Positions 49,503-58,782 of a stretch of DNA of 64,000 bases are shown one piece after another. Both the position numbers and the translations under genes were made by a program. Position 1 is the stretch's first letter. Every line of letters starts with the position of its first letter. The stretch lies in the NCBI RefSeq assembly GCF_001602095.1, contig NZ_CP014991.1, positions 620,001-684,000 of the forward strand, given 5' to 3'. The notes under the pieces are model-generated. The model made no database searches and was not told where the DNA came from. It was given only the letters and a program-made list of their open reading frames with translations. The stretch comes from Helicobacter himalayensis (lineage in GTDB: Bacteria; Campylobacterota; Campylobacteria; Campylobacterales; Helicobacteraceae).

Positions 49503-50510
49503 ATGAAAGTAATTAAAACAGAGCCTTATATTCCCGAGAATATCGATGTGCTCGAGGTAGGTCCTAATCGTATTACAATTGCAGTTTCACCTTTTGAATC
49601 TGGATATGCAATCACTTTTGCGCATCCTTTGCGTCGCTTATTGCTTTCAAGCTCTGTGGGCTATGCGGCTGTTGCATTGAAAATTGATGGTGTGAGTCAT
49701 GAGTTTGATTCTATTCGCGGTATCATTGAAGATGTGGCGCAGTTTATTACAAACCTTAAAAACATTCGCTTCAATATAAAAGACAAGGCAAATGATTCAA
49801 GCGTGGAGCTTAGCTATTCTTTCAAAGGTCCTATGGTGCTTAGTGGCAAGGATTTGACAAATGAGACAAGCGATATCGTGAATCCTGATATATATCTTGC
49901 AACGATTAATGAGAACTTTAGCCTTGATTTTTCACTTATTGTGAAAAAAGGTATCGGCTATGTGCCAAGCGAGACAATTAGAGGTGAAACAGCGGAAGGT
50001 TATATTCCACTAGATGCGTATTTCACACCTGTAAAAAAAGTGGTGTATGAGATTAGCAATGTGCTTTTGGAAGATAATCCAAACTTTGAAAAGCTCGTAT
50101 TTGATATTGAAACTGATGGGCAAATTAAGCCAATTGACGCGTTTAGAGATGCGATTGCAGTAATGTATAAGCAAATGAGTGTTTTTGGCGTGGATTTGAA
50201 TGAGGTTTCCGCGCCAAATCATAGCAATGATGATAGTGGCGAGCTTAAAGTGCTTTTCACACCGCTAGATTCTCTAAATTTGAGTGCGCGTTGCTTTAAT
50301 TGTCTTGATAGAGCGGGACTAAAATTTATCGGTGAGTTGGTAGCGCCTGCTATGCAGGAAAATGATATTAAAAACATTAAGAATATGGGTAAAAAATCTT
50401 ATGATGAGATTGCCGAAAAACTCCAAGAGTTAGGCTACCCTATTGGCAGTGAGCTAAGCGATGAAGTGAGCGCACTTTTTAATCGCAGACTGGCTAAACT
50501 TAAAGCATAA
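49503..50510 (+). CDS. rpoA: RNA polymerase alpha subunit
   Basis: 335 residues: N-terminal assembly domain ([34 protein letters not shown]) and C-terminal DNA/activator-binding domain ([20 protein letters not shown]). Position between rpsD and rplQ is the usual one. GGTGGTAAGAG precedes the ATG. Confidence 0.97.
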   Translation: MKVIKTEPYIPENIDVLEVGPNRITIAVSPFESGYAITFAHPLRRLLLSSSVGYAAVALKIDGVSHEFDSIRGIIEDVAQFITNLKNIRFNIKDKANDSSVELSYSFKGPMVLSGKDLTNETSDIVNPDIYLATINENFSLDFSLIVKKGIGYVPSETIRGETAEGYIPLDAYFTPVKKVVYEISNVLLEDNPNFEKLVFDIETDGQIKPIDAFRDAIAVMYKQMSVFGVDLNEVSAPNHSNDDSGELKVLFTPLDSLNLSARCFNCLDRAGLKFIGELVAPAMQENDIKNIKNMGKKSYDEIAEKLQELGYPIGSELSDEVSALFNRRLAKLKA

Positions 50511-50520
50511 GGGAGAAAAA

Positions 50521-50871
50521 ATGAGACATAATCACGGGTATAGGAAGTTAGGCAGGACTTCTTCACACAGAAAGGCATTGCTTAAGAATCTAAGTATTGC
50601 ACTCATTACATATGAAAAAATCGAAACAAGTGTTTTTAAAGCCAAGGAGCTTCAAAGCTATATTGAAAAGCTTGTGAGTAGCGCGCGTGTGGAGGATTTA
50701 AACACACATCGCTTTGTATTTGCACATTTGCAAGACAAAGCAGCGACCAAAAAGCTTATTGCTGAGATCGCGCCAAAATATAAAGAGCGCAAAGGTGGCT
50801 ATACGAGAATCCAGCGCACAAGATTACGCCGTGGCGATGCTTCTCAAATGGCAATTATTGAGTTTGTGTAA
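50521..50871 (+). CDS. rplQ: 50S ribosomal protein L17
   Basis: 116 residues; [44 protein letters not shown] in two parts, [18 protein letters not shown]. Last gene of the ribosomal cluster. Confidence 0.97.
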   Translation: MRHNHGYRKLGRTSSHRKALLKNLSIALITYEKIETSVFKAKELQSYIEKLVSSARVEDLNTHRFVFAHLQDKAATKKLIAEIAPKYKERKGGYTRIQRTRLRRGDASQMAIIEFV

Positions 50872-51058
50872 GATTTTATGCAAATGATAAAAGACATAGA
50901 TATAAATAAAAGAATGAAGGAGAGGGTAATATTCACATATATTTCAAAGCATTAAAAACCTTTCTTAATGAGACCTAGATTCTTAAATGTTCGGCAGAAA
51001 TTGATGTCCGTGCTTTAGGGGTCTTATGCATGACAATTTTACACTAAGGGATAGCAAC

Positions 51059-51562
51059 ATGCAGGACATTGATTCGATAGAGCTAGATGAGAATGCGCTT
51101 ATTACTTCAAAAACCGACCTCAAAGGTTTCATTACTTACTGCAATCAAGACTTCTACAAATATAGTGGTTATTGCGAAGATGAACTTCTTTATAAACCTC
51201 ACAATATAGTGCGTCATAAGGATATGCCTAAGGCAGCATTTAAACTTTTATGGGACTATATTCAGGCAGGTAAGGAATTTTTTGGCTTTGTGAAAAATCG
51301 CGCTAAAGATGGCAGGTGTTATTGGGTGTTTGCAAATGTGACACCCTCCATTGACGCGCAGGGCAATATTATAGGTTATTATTCTGTGCGCAGGAAGCCA
51401 AATCCCAAGGCACTTGGTATTATCGAGCCACTCTATCAGCAAATGCTCGCCATTGAGCACTCCCAATCCGTGCAAGCAGGTATGCTTTTCCTTGATAAAG
51501 TCTGTCAGGATTCCCAAAAAACCTATAACCAACTTGTTTTCGAACTACAAAGGAATAGTTAA
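51059..51562 (+). CDS. cetB: PAS-domain energy-taxis sensor, CetB-like
   Basis: A soluble PAS protein of 167 residues from ATG 51059 (TAAGGGA upstream; an in-frame ATG at 51026 is the alternative). The Aer-type PAS core is clear: ITSKTDLKGFITYCNQDFYKYSGY, HNIVRHKDMPKAAFKLLWD, GFVKNRAKDGRCYWVFANVTPS, IIGYYSVRRKPNP. Aer-type PAS domains bind FAD and sense redox state. In C. jejuni CetB (about 165 residues) signals to the membrane protein CetA to drive energy taxis. The following gene is a CetA-like transducer starting on the next base. Confidence 0.88.
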   Translation: MQDIDSIELDENALITSKTDLKGFITYCNQDFYKYSGYCEDELLYKPHNIVRHKDMPKAAFKLLWDYIQAGKEFFGFVKNRAKDGRCYWVFANVTPSIDAQGNIIGYYSVRRKPNPKALGIIEPLYQQMLAIEHSQSVQAGMLFLDKVCQDSQKTYNQLVFELQRNS

Positions 51563-52939
51563 ATGCGAAATGTATTGTTTGATATTGTGCTTGTAGGCAT
51601 TGGTGTAATCGGGGGTATTGTAAGTGCTGTTTTAGGCTTGTGGTGGGCGTGCGCGCTTTTTGGCGCGGTGGCTCTTATCATATTTGTGCGTTTTGTGCTA
51701 GCACGCAAAGATTTGTATTTGCTGGATTCTCTAAAAAATGTCAGTGTGCAATACGCGCAAGGAAAGTTTGAAGGCAGGATTCTGCATATCAAAGGCACAG
51801 GCGTGCTTGTAGATATTTGTAAGAATCTAAATAGCTTTATCGACCATCTCGAAGCCTTTTTGCGCGAGACGCAAACTGCTATTGAATGTTCGCAAAGGGG
51901 TGAGTATTTCCGCTACGCACTAAAGCGTGGGCTTGAGGGGACATTTGCACAAAATATTATAAATCTCAATCACGCCCTTGAAAAAATCGAGCAAAACGCC
52001 AAGCAAAGCGTTACAAACGCACTTTCAAAAAATCTTATGAATTTAAACCTTAACCATCAAACGCATAATCTTAGCGAGATTGCCGGCGAGCTTAATGAAG
52101 ATATTTCATTTATGAAGAAAGTAAATCTAAATATCCACGAAATCCGCAATTCCTCTAAAGAAAGCAAGGAGACCGCAAGCATTCTTGTGGGCTCTATCCA
52201 GCGCCTTTCGGAATTGATAGAAAACAACAACGCTCTTGTTGAAGGCTTTGTGCAAAAGTCAAAGGATATTGATAATGTGGTGAGTATGATTAGCGACATT
52301 GCCACACAGACAAATTTACTCGCGCTCAATGCCGCGATTGAAGCAGCGCGTGCAGGCGAGCACGGCAGGGGTTTTGCGGTGGTGGCTGATGAAGTGAGAA
52401 AGCTAGCAGAAAAAACACAGCAAGCCACAAACCAAATTTCTGTTTCTATGCAAATTATGCAAGACGAGATACAAGCTATCCAAGATGGTAGCCAGCAGGT
52501 AAGCCAAATCGCCCAAGATTCAGAATCTAAGATTACAGCATTTAACGAAGTCTTTGGTCGCGTGGATACAAATAGCACTTCGCTTGAAAGTATTTTTTCA
52601 CAGCTTGCTGAGGGGCTTGTGCTTTCTATTACAAAACTTGATCATATTTCTTTTAAATCTAAAATTTATGAGAGTCTAAACACACAGCGCGCGATACAGG
52701 CAGACACGCTTGCGCCAATTTCCTTGCTTGTAGATGATGCGAGTATGGCAAATATTTTTGACAAACGTATTTCACGCAATGAGGTTGCGCGCTTTAAAGA
52801 GGATTTGTTGCGCCCTTGCAGTGAGGCACTAGAAGATATTACACGACCAATTACACAGGAGAATTCAGAGCATATTGTTAATTGCGTGAAAACGCTTGAA
52901 AACACTTCCGCCACACTTCTAAAAGCGCTTAAAAGCTAG
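51563..52939 (+). CDS. cetA: Methyl-accepting chemotaxis protein without sensor domain, CetA-like
   Basis: 458 residues, the size of C. jejuni CetA (about 459). Two close hydrophobic helices (about 6-47) with almost no periplasmic loop, a HAMP-like linker, then the cytoplasmic coiled coil with the receptor tip ([20 protein letters not shown] and [19 protein letters not shown], residues 247-285). It thus needs a separate sensor, supplied by the adjacent CetB-like PAS protein. After the coil, residues 359-369 ([11 protein letters not shown]) look like the first helix of a CZB zinc-binding domain, but the later His/Cys/Trp ligands are not evident. No sigma-28 promoter was seen upstream. Confidence 0.88.
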   Translation: MRNVLFDIVLVGIGVIGGIVSAVLGLWWACALFGAVALIIFVRFVLARKDLYLLDSLKNVSVQYAQGKFEGRILHIKGTGVLVDICKNLNSFIDHLEAFLRETQTAIECSQRGEYFRYALKRGLEGTFAQNIINLNHALEKIEQNAKQSVTNALSKNLMNLNLNHQTHNLSEIAGELNEDISFMKKVNLNIHEIRNSSKESKETASILVGSIQRLSELIENNNALVEGFVQKSKDIDNVVSMISDIATQTNLLALNAAIEAARAGEHGRGFAVVADEVRKLAEKTQQATNQISVSMQIMQDEIQAIQDGSQQVSQIAQDSESKITAFNEVFGRVDTNSTSLESIFSQLAEGLVLSITKLDHISFKSKIYESLNTQRAIQADTLAPISLLVDDASMANIFDKRISRNEVARFKEDLLRPCSEALEDITRPITQENSEHIVNCVKTLENTSATLLKALKS

Positions 52940-52971
52940 CTCGGAAGCAATGAAAAAATAAATTCTAAAAA

Positions 52972-53442
52972 TTATCGTGCAATTTTTAGGCATTTGCTTA
53001 TAAAAAGCACGATAAGGCTTACAAAGAGAATCTTAAAGCAAAGCTCGCTTTGGAAGTGGATTGACTGAAATTCTGGTGCGTTAAAGTTTCTCGCCCCAAG
53101 AATTGCTGGCGTGTAATAAAGCACAAAAAGTAAAATCATAATCACGCTAATGCCACCACTCAAACCTGTAAGGAGCGTTGAAGTGCGGAAAATACGCATA
53201 CCGAGTAATTCAAAAACTATAATAGCCACAGCAATAATCAAGAAGACATAATTTATTTTCGCAAAAATACCTCCCATAAGCTTGCCGCTTTCAGCATTTG
53301 TCAAAGATGGCATATTCAAAATATCCCCAGCGTGGAACACCACAGACGCGCTAAATACACAGGTGATAATCGCACCTATGCCCACACCAACTAGCAAAAG
53401 ATAGACAGATTCAAAGAATCTTAGAAACTTGAAATTTCCCAT
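52972..53442 (-). CDS. DUF4149-type integral membrane protein
   Basis: 156 residues from the ATG at 53442 (AAGGAG seven bases upstream). Four hydrophobic helices: about 12-32, 68-92, 95-118 and 135-152, with an N-terminal RFFESVYLLLVGVGIGA like the TMEM205/DUF4149 family. Function unknown. The frame extends to 53457 but that start is inside the ribosome site. Transcribed convergently with cetA. Confidence 0.7.
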   Translation of the reverse strand: MGNFKFLRFFESVYLLLVGVGIGAIITCVFSASVVFHAGDILNMPSLTNAESGKLMGGIFAKINYVFLIIAVAIIVFELLGMRIFRTSTLLTGLSGGISVIMILLFVLYYTPAILGARNFNAPEFQSIHFQSELCFKILFVSLIVLFISKCLKIAR

Positions 53443-53518
53443 TGTTTTCTCCTTCAAATAAACGCAATCTTAGCTTTTAAATGCTTAAGGGAATATGTGA
53501 GCGTGTGCATTTGCGCTT

Positions 53519-54112
53519 TTAGAGAATCTCAAGAGTAAGTTTTGTGCTGCGATAAAGCAAGGAGAGCGCAAAGACAAAAAACAGCACGCTACATATTTTG
53601 TCTATCAGCGCGAAAGTTTTGTCATTAAGATATCTCTTGCAAAAGATAGAAGCAAAAATCACCACCAAAAATGCGCTAAGAAGGCTTATAAAAAGCACGA
53701 TAAGACTTAGGCGCAAATTTGTATCCATAAATGGCGTTATGATAACGCCAAAAAAGAGTATAGCCTTTGGATTGCTTAAATTGATAAGTAAAGCTTTGAA
53801 AAAGCCTGCAGCTTGGTGGGAATCTGTTTGCGTGTCAGAAGGTGGCTTTTTATAAAGCATAAAGGCGATATAAAGCAGATACAGCCCCCCAGCAAAACCA
53901 ATGAGAATTTGTGCGAGTGCGCCTTTAAACACATTTGCAAAGCCAAAATAAATAATGCCTAAAAATAGCATCCATCCAGTAGCGATACCACACAGCGCGC
54001 GGATTCCAGCTAGCCCACCAAAGCGCAAGGAATTATGCATAACAAGCAAAATATCAGGTCCGGGCGTAATCGCCCCGACAAACCCCACGGCAAAAAGCAT
54101 AACAAAATCCAT
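53519..54112 (-). CDS. LysE-family exporter
   Basis: 197 residues, six hydrophobic helices. N-terminal FVGAITPGPDILLVMHNSL and GGLAGIRALCGIATGW are the LysE/RhtB signature; NLSNPKAILFFGVIITPF follows in the middle. Such proteins export amino acids such as lysine, homoserine or threonine; the substrate is not deducible. It is separated by about 76 bases from the DUF4149 gene on the same strand. Confidence 0.85.
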   Translation of the reverse strand: MDFVMLFAVGFVGAITPGPDILLVMHNSLRFGGLAGIRALCGIATGWMLFLGIIYFGFANVFKGALAQILIGFAGGLYLLYIAFMLYKKPPSDTQTDSHQAAGFFKALLINLSNPKAILFFGVIITPFMDTNLRLSLIVLFISLLSAFLVVIFASIFCKRYLNDKTFALIDKICSVLFFVFALSLLYRSTKLTLEIL

Positions 54113-54322
54113 CTTTTTCCTTTTGTGTGTTTTGTTTTTTGGTATTTTAGCGTATTTTTAAAGGTTGGGATAAGCTAGCAGATTCTGCAAAATCAGTGGT
54201 GCAAGTCAAAATTGCAAGCCAAAGTATGGTAATAAAATTTAAAAACAAAGATTTTAGAAAACCTGCAAGAGCTTATTGATTTAAAAATGCGGAAGTATGT
54301 GTCTTAAGTAAATTAGCACAAT

Positions 54323-54699
54323 TGGTGGAGTTGTGGGGAATCAAACCCCAGTCCAAAAATCAAATCCCCTAAGAATCTACATGTTTAGACAAGATTTTTT
54401 TAATCTTTTTATCTAGCAAGTAAATCTCCAAACTCCGCTCTAGATAAGCAACCCCATTTGTCTTTTTGTCTGTGCGAGGTGATACAGCCAAGCACCTAGC
54501 CGCGTTACGACTAATGATAAAACGCTAGGAATTCTATCTTAGTCGGCTCCTAAAGAGTAGTTAAACTTATGCTACCTTTGCATAAGCTGGAGCGTAATTT
54601 GTATTGTTTGCGTTTAATTTTAAAAAATGGCAGTTTTAGAGCGTGCCAGCTCACATGCACTTAGCTTTTTTGACTCCTGTCGAAATTCTTTTCAACCCC
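54323..54699 (-). ncRNA. ssrA: Transfer-messenger RNA (tmRNA)
   Basis: A 377-base minus-strand RNA. The 5' end GGGGTTG pairs with 3' CAACTCC, discriminator A and an encoded CCA follow; the T-arm GGGTTTGATTCCC is intact and the 5' D-like region has TTTCGACAGG. The tag frame (54567-54611) reads ANNTNYAPAYAKVA then TAA. It releases stalled ribosomes with SmpB. The tag differs from H. pylori (ends AKAA) and C. jejuni in the penultimate Val. Confidence 0.95.
54567..54611 (-). other. tmRNA proteolysis-tag reading frame
   Basis: Resume codon GCA then AAC AAT ACA AAT TAC GCT (as short codons) and so on to TAA: tag of 14 residues ANNTNYAPAYAKVA. The C-terminal VA instead of the common AA is unusual. 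Confidence 0.85.
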
Positions 54700-54745
54700 A
54701 TAAGCCCTGAAATCCCTCTTTTGGTAATTTCTCAAGGAGGCGCGG

Positions 54746-54774
54746 ATTGTAGCCAAAAAGGGAATCTAAGTCAA
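54746..54774 (-). promoter_or_regulatory. Promoter of tmRNA
   Basis: On the minus strand TTGACT (54774-54769), a 17-base spacer and TACAAT (54751-54746), the best sigma-70 match seen in the window. Initiation would fall about 40 bases before the mature 5' end, leaving a leader for RNase P. Confidence 0.8.
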
Positions 54775-54804
54775 GCGCGCGTAAGAATCTAAATTGAGGC
54801 TTTA

Positions 54805-55125
54805 TTATTTTTCATACATACCCTCTAGAGCCTTCCACACGACTTCTAGATTCTTACTTTTAAAGCCTCTTTGCACATAGTAAGCGTGCATTTTACGCAA
54901 GGTTTCTTTTTCAAAATACGAGCCAATGCGCAAACCTTCCGTCCCTTTCACTACGACATAAAAACCCAAATCGCGATTATTTGCGTATTGCTTTAAATGT
55001 CCGAGATTAGCATAAGTCACCAAATCATTTAAGCGTATGCATTCTTTTTCAAAAAACTCCAAAAGTTCAGGTGTGGATTCTGTAATCTTTTTAGCGTGTT
55101 TGTAATGTTTGAATTTTTCTTTCAT
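54805..55125 (-). CDS. Small protein of unknown function
   Basis: 106 residues from the ATG at 55125 (AAGGAG six bases upstream; the frame runs on to 55182 without a site). Basic, mostly helical, no signal peptide or membrane segment. A C-terminal half with GFYVVVKGTEGLRIGSYFEKE and YYVQRGFKSKNLEVVWKAL looks like a folded domain. I do not recognise the family. Its 3' end is next to the tmRNA promoter on the same strand; a TATTATAC element upstream (near 55190) may drive it. Confidence 0.7.
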   Translation of the reverse strand: MKEKFKHYKHAKKITESTPELLEFFEKECIRLNDLVTYANLGHLKQYANNRDLGFYVVVKGTEGLRIGSYFEKETLRKMHAYYVQRGFKSKNLEVVWKALEGMYEK

Positions 55126-55300
55126 CGTATTCTCCTTAAAAACGCAAAATCTTAAATATTCGCCCCCAAAATACTTATTCATTGTATAATAAGTTTTTCT
55201 ACTTTTTGAAGCTTTTTTGGAAAAAAATCTCTTAGGTTTTCATTGGAAAAGTTACGGAAATACAAACTCTTAAATAAAGTTAATAAAAGAAAACTTGTAA

Positions 55301-55306
55301 TACAAT
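55301..55306 (+). promoter_or_regulatory. -10 element upstream of the aspartate aminotransferase
   Basis: TACAAT 38 bases before the ATG at 55345, after an A/T-rich stretch. Likely drives the aspC-to-ilvA gene run. Confidence 0.5.
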
Positions 55307-55344
55307 CGCACGCACAAATCCAAAAATTCATTACGGAGTAGGCA

Positions 55345-56526
55345 ATGAAAAAGAAGGTGTATGCCTCTAGAGTGGAACTTTTAAGTGAGTCTGCGACTAT
55401 CGCGATAAGTTCTTTGGCGCGTGAGCTAAAGGCGCAGGGGAAAGACATTTTGAGCTTCTCTGCTGGGGAGCCAGATTTTGACACACCTCAAGCCGTGCGC
55501 GATGAAGCCGTGCGCGCGCTTAATAGCGGTTTTACGCATTATACTGCGGTTGCTGGGATTCCGGAATTGCTCAAAGCAATAAGCGGGAAGTTGGAGCGCG
55601 AAAATGGCTTGTCCTATGCACCAAATGAGATTCTTGTGAGCAATGGCGCGAAGCATTCACTTTTTAATATTTTCCAAGCATTGCTAAATAACGGCGATGA
55701 AGTTATTATCCCTGCGCCATTTTGGGTGAGTTACCCAGAGCTTGCTACTTACTGCGGGGCAAAAAGTGTGATTTTGCAAACTGATGAGAGCACAAATTTT
55801 AAAATCACGCCAAAGCAGTTGAAAGATTCTCTCACGTCAAAAACTAAGATTCTCGTGCTAAACTCGCCTTCAAATCCCACGGGAATGGTGTATTCAAAGG
55901 AAGAATTAGAAGAGATTGCAACGATTCTCAAAGGAAGTGATGTGTGGGTTGTGAGCGATGAGATTTATGAAAAGCTTGTGTATGACGCACAGATGTGTTC
56001 CATTGGCTCGCTTAGCGCGGATATGCTAGAGCGTAGCATCGTGGTAAATGGGCTTAGCAAGGCTGTGGCGATGACTGGCTGGCGCGTTGGGTATCTTGCG
56101 TGCAAGGATAAGCAGTTGTTGAAATATATGAATAATTTGCAAAGTCAATGCACTTCAAATGTCAATTCTATCGCGCAAAAAGCAAGTATTGTTGCGCTTA
56201 ATGGTGAGTGTGATGCGGATATTGAGGAAATGCGCCTAGCGTTTAAAGACAGAATGGAATCTGCGTTTAAGCTTTTTAACACACTTCCGGGATTTAGCGT
56301 GTTAAAGCCACAGGGTGCGTTTTATTTGTTTGTTAATATTTCAGGCTTACCGCGTTTTGGCGGGGATTCTATGCAATTTTGCAAGGAACTGCTTGAGAAT
56401 GAGGGCGTGGCACTTGTGCCCGGCTGTGCGTTTGGCAAAGATGGTTATGTGCGTTTTTCATTTGCGTGTTCTATTGATGAGATAACACACGGAATCGAGC
56501 GTATTGCGAAGTTTGCGAAGTTTTAA
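55345..56526 (+). CDS. aspC: Aspartate aminotransferase (class I/II, HP0672-like)
   Basis: 393 residues, PLP enzyme. LSFSAGEPDFDTPQAVRDEA, HYTAVAGIPELLKAI, VSNGAKHSLFNIFQALL, NSPSNPTGMVYS, VVSDEIYEKLVYD and VVNGLSKAVAMTGWRVGYLA (PLP lysine) fit the aspartate/prephenate aminotransferase group (Igamma). Closely resembles H. pylori HP0672. It starts at ATG 55345 after GGAGTAGGCA. Confidence 0.93.
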   Translation: MKKKVYASRVELLSESATIAISSLARELKAQGKDILSFSAGEPDFDTPQAVRDEAVRALNSGFTHYTAVAGIPELLKAISGKLERENGLSYAPNEILVSNGAKHSLFNIFQALLNNGDEVIIPAPFWVSYPELATYCGAKSVILQTDESTNFKITPKQLKDSLTSKTKILVLNSPSNPTGMVYSKEELEEIATILKGSDVWVVSDEIYEKLVYDAQMCSIGSLSADMLERSIVVNGLSKAVAMTGWRVGYLACKDKQLLKYMNNLQSQCTSNVNSIAQKASIVALNGECDADIEEMRLAFKDRMESAFKLFNTLPGFSVLKPQGAFYLFVNISGLPRFGGDSMQFCKELLENEGVALVPGCAFGKDGYVRFSFACSIDEITHGIERIAKFAKF

Positions 56527-56547
56527 GATTACAAGGTTTTTGGGCGA

Positions 56548-58125
56548 ATGAAGCAAAAGATTGTTTTATTTGTTTTATGTGTGTTCTTTGTGGGCGTTGG
56601 GAGCTATTTGCGCTTGCGTGAAAGTGGCTTTGAAGTGAATAATGCACCCTTTGTTACTATGTATTCCCCGCTAGATTCTGCACTTTTAGAATCAGATTTT
56701 CAATCCAAATATAATCTCACGCGACAAATCGACGTTCCCACAGGTAGCGATATTTCCCAGCTTAATTTTTTTGAATCTAACACTTACTCGCTTATCCCAA
56801 ACTTTGAAAAATCCGCGCACGCAAGCACTTTGGTTGATTTGGATTCTCGTCTTATGGTGTTGTTTTTTGCCGGGAGCAGGGAAGGTGCGCGTGATGTGAA
56901 AATTTACCAAAGCTTTTTGCCTAAAGGAAGCATACATTGGAGCGAGCCTAGGGTGATTTTAGATGCGCTTACGCTCTCGCGCCTAAGCGGGAAATTTATC
57001 AAAAAACTAGGCAATCCTATTGCGTTTAGGGATTCTCTTAATCGTGTGCATATGTTTGTCGTTGGCGTTAGTCTCGGTGGCTGGGCAACAAGTAAGGTGT
57101 ATCAATTCCTCTTTGATGAGGGTTTAGAGGAGTTGCAATACAAGGGCGAGCTCCATTTGGGTATGTTTTTGAACTTTTCTCATCTTGTGCGCACACCTCC
57201 GATTGCGCTAGAAAATGGCGGCTTTATGCTTCCGCTCTATCACGAGTTAGCAAATAAATATCCGCTTGTAGCGTTTTTTGACGCAGATTCTAAACTGCTT
57301 TTTACAAAACGTCTTAATTCTTTAAAATCCCAGCTTCAGCCAAGTATTATTGCGCTTAATGAAAGCGAGTGCCTTGCAATGTTTAGAATCCACCGAGGAT
57401 ATGAGAATAAAGCCTTTTTGCAAAAATGCAAAGATTTTGGCAATACTTGGGAAGCGCCGAGCAAGAGCAATATTCAAAACTTTGATAGCTCAAGTGTGTT
57501 GCTTGCATTGCCACAGAATCCACCAAAGACCTCGCCGAAGAATCCAAAAAAAGCACAAAAAGATTCTAAAAAATCACAACCTCAAAATAAGCAATCACAA
57601 GAATCACAGCAGACACAAGAGCCAAAAAGTGAGGTGCTCTTAATTCACAATGATGGGCTTAGTAATCCATTGCTTTCAATGTATGACCTCTTTTATGAAA
57701 AAGTGAGAATCCATCCGCGCGCGAGCATTAGCCTTTTTTACTTGCGCGATGCTGAGAAGGGGATTTTTGAGCGATTGATGACAATTGATGCACTCAAAGA
57801 TGGCGAGGTGAGCTATCCGTCTGCAAGTTTAGATTCTCAAAATCTTTACATTACCTACACCTATGATAGAACGCAGATAAAATATTCTGTAATCCCGCTA
57901 GATAGCATTTTTGAGCTTATCCGACAAAGTCGAGAATCTCTACAAGAAATAGAATCCGCGCACGATTTTTCGTTTATCAAGTCCCAAAATGTGCAGCAAG
58001 ATTCCCAAAATTTTGTGGATTCCCAAAATCCACAATCCCAGCAAGATATGCTAGATGATGATTTGCTACAAAAGGAGGATTTTATGCAAATCATAGAATA
58101 CCACTATATGAGTGATGTAGGATAA
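56548..58125 (+). CDS. Sialidase-like (BNR) membrane protein, probable Kdo hydrolase subunit
   Basis: 525 residues: N-terminal signal-anchor (about 4-22), then a sialidase/BNR-type fold with FFAGSREGARDVKIYQS (107-122), WSEPRVI, and FNFSHLVRTPP-like segments seen as LGMFLNFSHLVRTPP; DGLSNPLLSMYD follows an insertion. Residues 322-361 are a low-complexity Pro/Lys/Gln/Ser stretch. In H. pylori and Francisella a sialidase-like protein plus a small membrane protein form a Kdo hydrolase that trims the outer Kdo from LPS; this gene and the next have that layout (HP0580/HP0579 type). The pairing is inferred from family knowledge. Confidence 0.75.
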   Translation: MKQKIVLFVLCVFFVGVGSYLRLRESGFEVNNAPFVTMYSPLDSALLESDFQSKYNLTRQIDVPTGSDISQLNFFESNTYSLIPNFEKSAHASTLVDLDSRLMVLFFAGSREGARDVKIYQSFLPKGSIHWSEPRVILDALTLSRLSGKFIKKLGNPIAFRDSLNRVHMFVVGVSLGGWATSKVYQFLFDEGLEELQYKGELHLGMFLNFSHLVRTPPIALENGGFMLPLYHELANKYPLVAFFDADSKLLFTKRLNSLKSQLQPSIIALNESECLAMFRIHRGYENKAFLQKCKDFGNTWEAPSKSNIQNFDSSSVLLALPQNPPKTSPKNPKKAQKDSKKSQPQNKQSQESQQTQEPKSEVLLIHNDGLSNPLLSMYDLFYEKVRIHPRASISLFYLRDAEKGIFERLMTIDALKDGEVSYPSASLDSQNLYITYTYDRTQIKYSVIPLDSIFELIRQSRESLQEIESAHDFSFIKSQNVQQDSQNFVDSQNPQSQQDMLDDDLLQKEDFMQIIEYHYMSDVG

Positions 58126-58128
58126 GTG

Positions 58129-58761
58129 ATGTTTGGCGTTGGTGTGTTGAATTTAGGGGTTTTGGTGTTTTTGTCGCAAGTGCTTTTTAGGCATAAGTTA
58201 GCGCGCCTTGCGTTTGTGGTGCTATTTTTTGCGCTAAGTTTTGTGCCATTGGTTGAGGGCTTTAGCACAAATGCTTTGATTTATTCATTTTTTGGTGCGC
58301 CGAGCGTGTTTTGCACACTTTTATTGATAGTGTTTCTTTTGAAAAGCTTTGGACTTACATTCTCTTTTTTGAACTATTCGCTTAAGCCTCAAACGCTTTT
58401 TTTATTCGCACTTTTTGGCGCGTTGCTCTATCTTGGTGCGCTTAATCTCTTGTCTTTTGATTTGGCGCATTTATCGATTTTAGCTCAAGGCGTGGTTGTA
58501 TTAATTGTTATTTTCTGTGTTGCGTGCATTGATAGGTTTGCGCTCAAACTCCTTTGCCTAAGTCTTGGGCTATATACACTTGCATTTTGTTTAGAATCTT
58601 TTCAACTTTTGCCCCCTCTTTTGGAGGCAGATTTTGCAAATATTTATCTTTTTAGTCTCTATGAGGTTATTATTTGCCCGTATTTGTGGCTATATGCGCT
58701 TGGATTCTCAATTTTTGCGTTGCTTAAACGCGCATTGCGCGCTTTGAAGCAAGATTTTTAA
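58129..58761 (+). CDS. Integral membrane partner of the Kdo-hydrolase-like protein
   Basis: 210 residues from ATG 58129 (GTG 58126, immediately after the upstream stop, is also in frame). About six hydrophobic helices and almost no soluble parts, ending with a basic tail (KRALRALKQDF). The layout fits the small membrane subunit of the two-component Kdo hydrolase (HP0579 type). It follows the sialidase-like gene with no gap, so the two are surely co-translated. Confidence 0.72.
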   Translation: MFGVGVLNLGVLVFLSQVLFRHKLARLAFVVLFFALSFVPLVEGFSTNALIYSFFGAPSVFCTLLLIVFLLKSFGLTFSFLNYSLKPQTLFLFALFGALLYLGALNLLSFDLAHLSILAQGVVVLIVIFCVACIDRFALKLLCLSLGLYTLAFCLESFQLLPPLLEADFANIYLFSLYEVIICPYLWLYALGFSIFALLKRALRALKQDF

Positions 58762-58782
58762 TTGATTTTCACACAAGGATAG

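Noticed and set aside
54113-54322. Coding remnant or small RNA in the LysE-tmRNA gap
   Set aside because: A 23-codon stretch ending at TAA looks protein-like but is bounded by stops and has no start; I see only an A/T-rich region.
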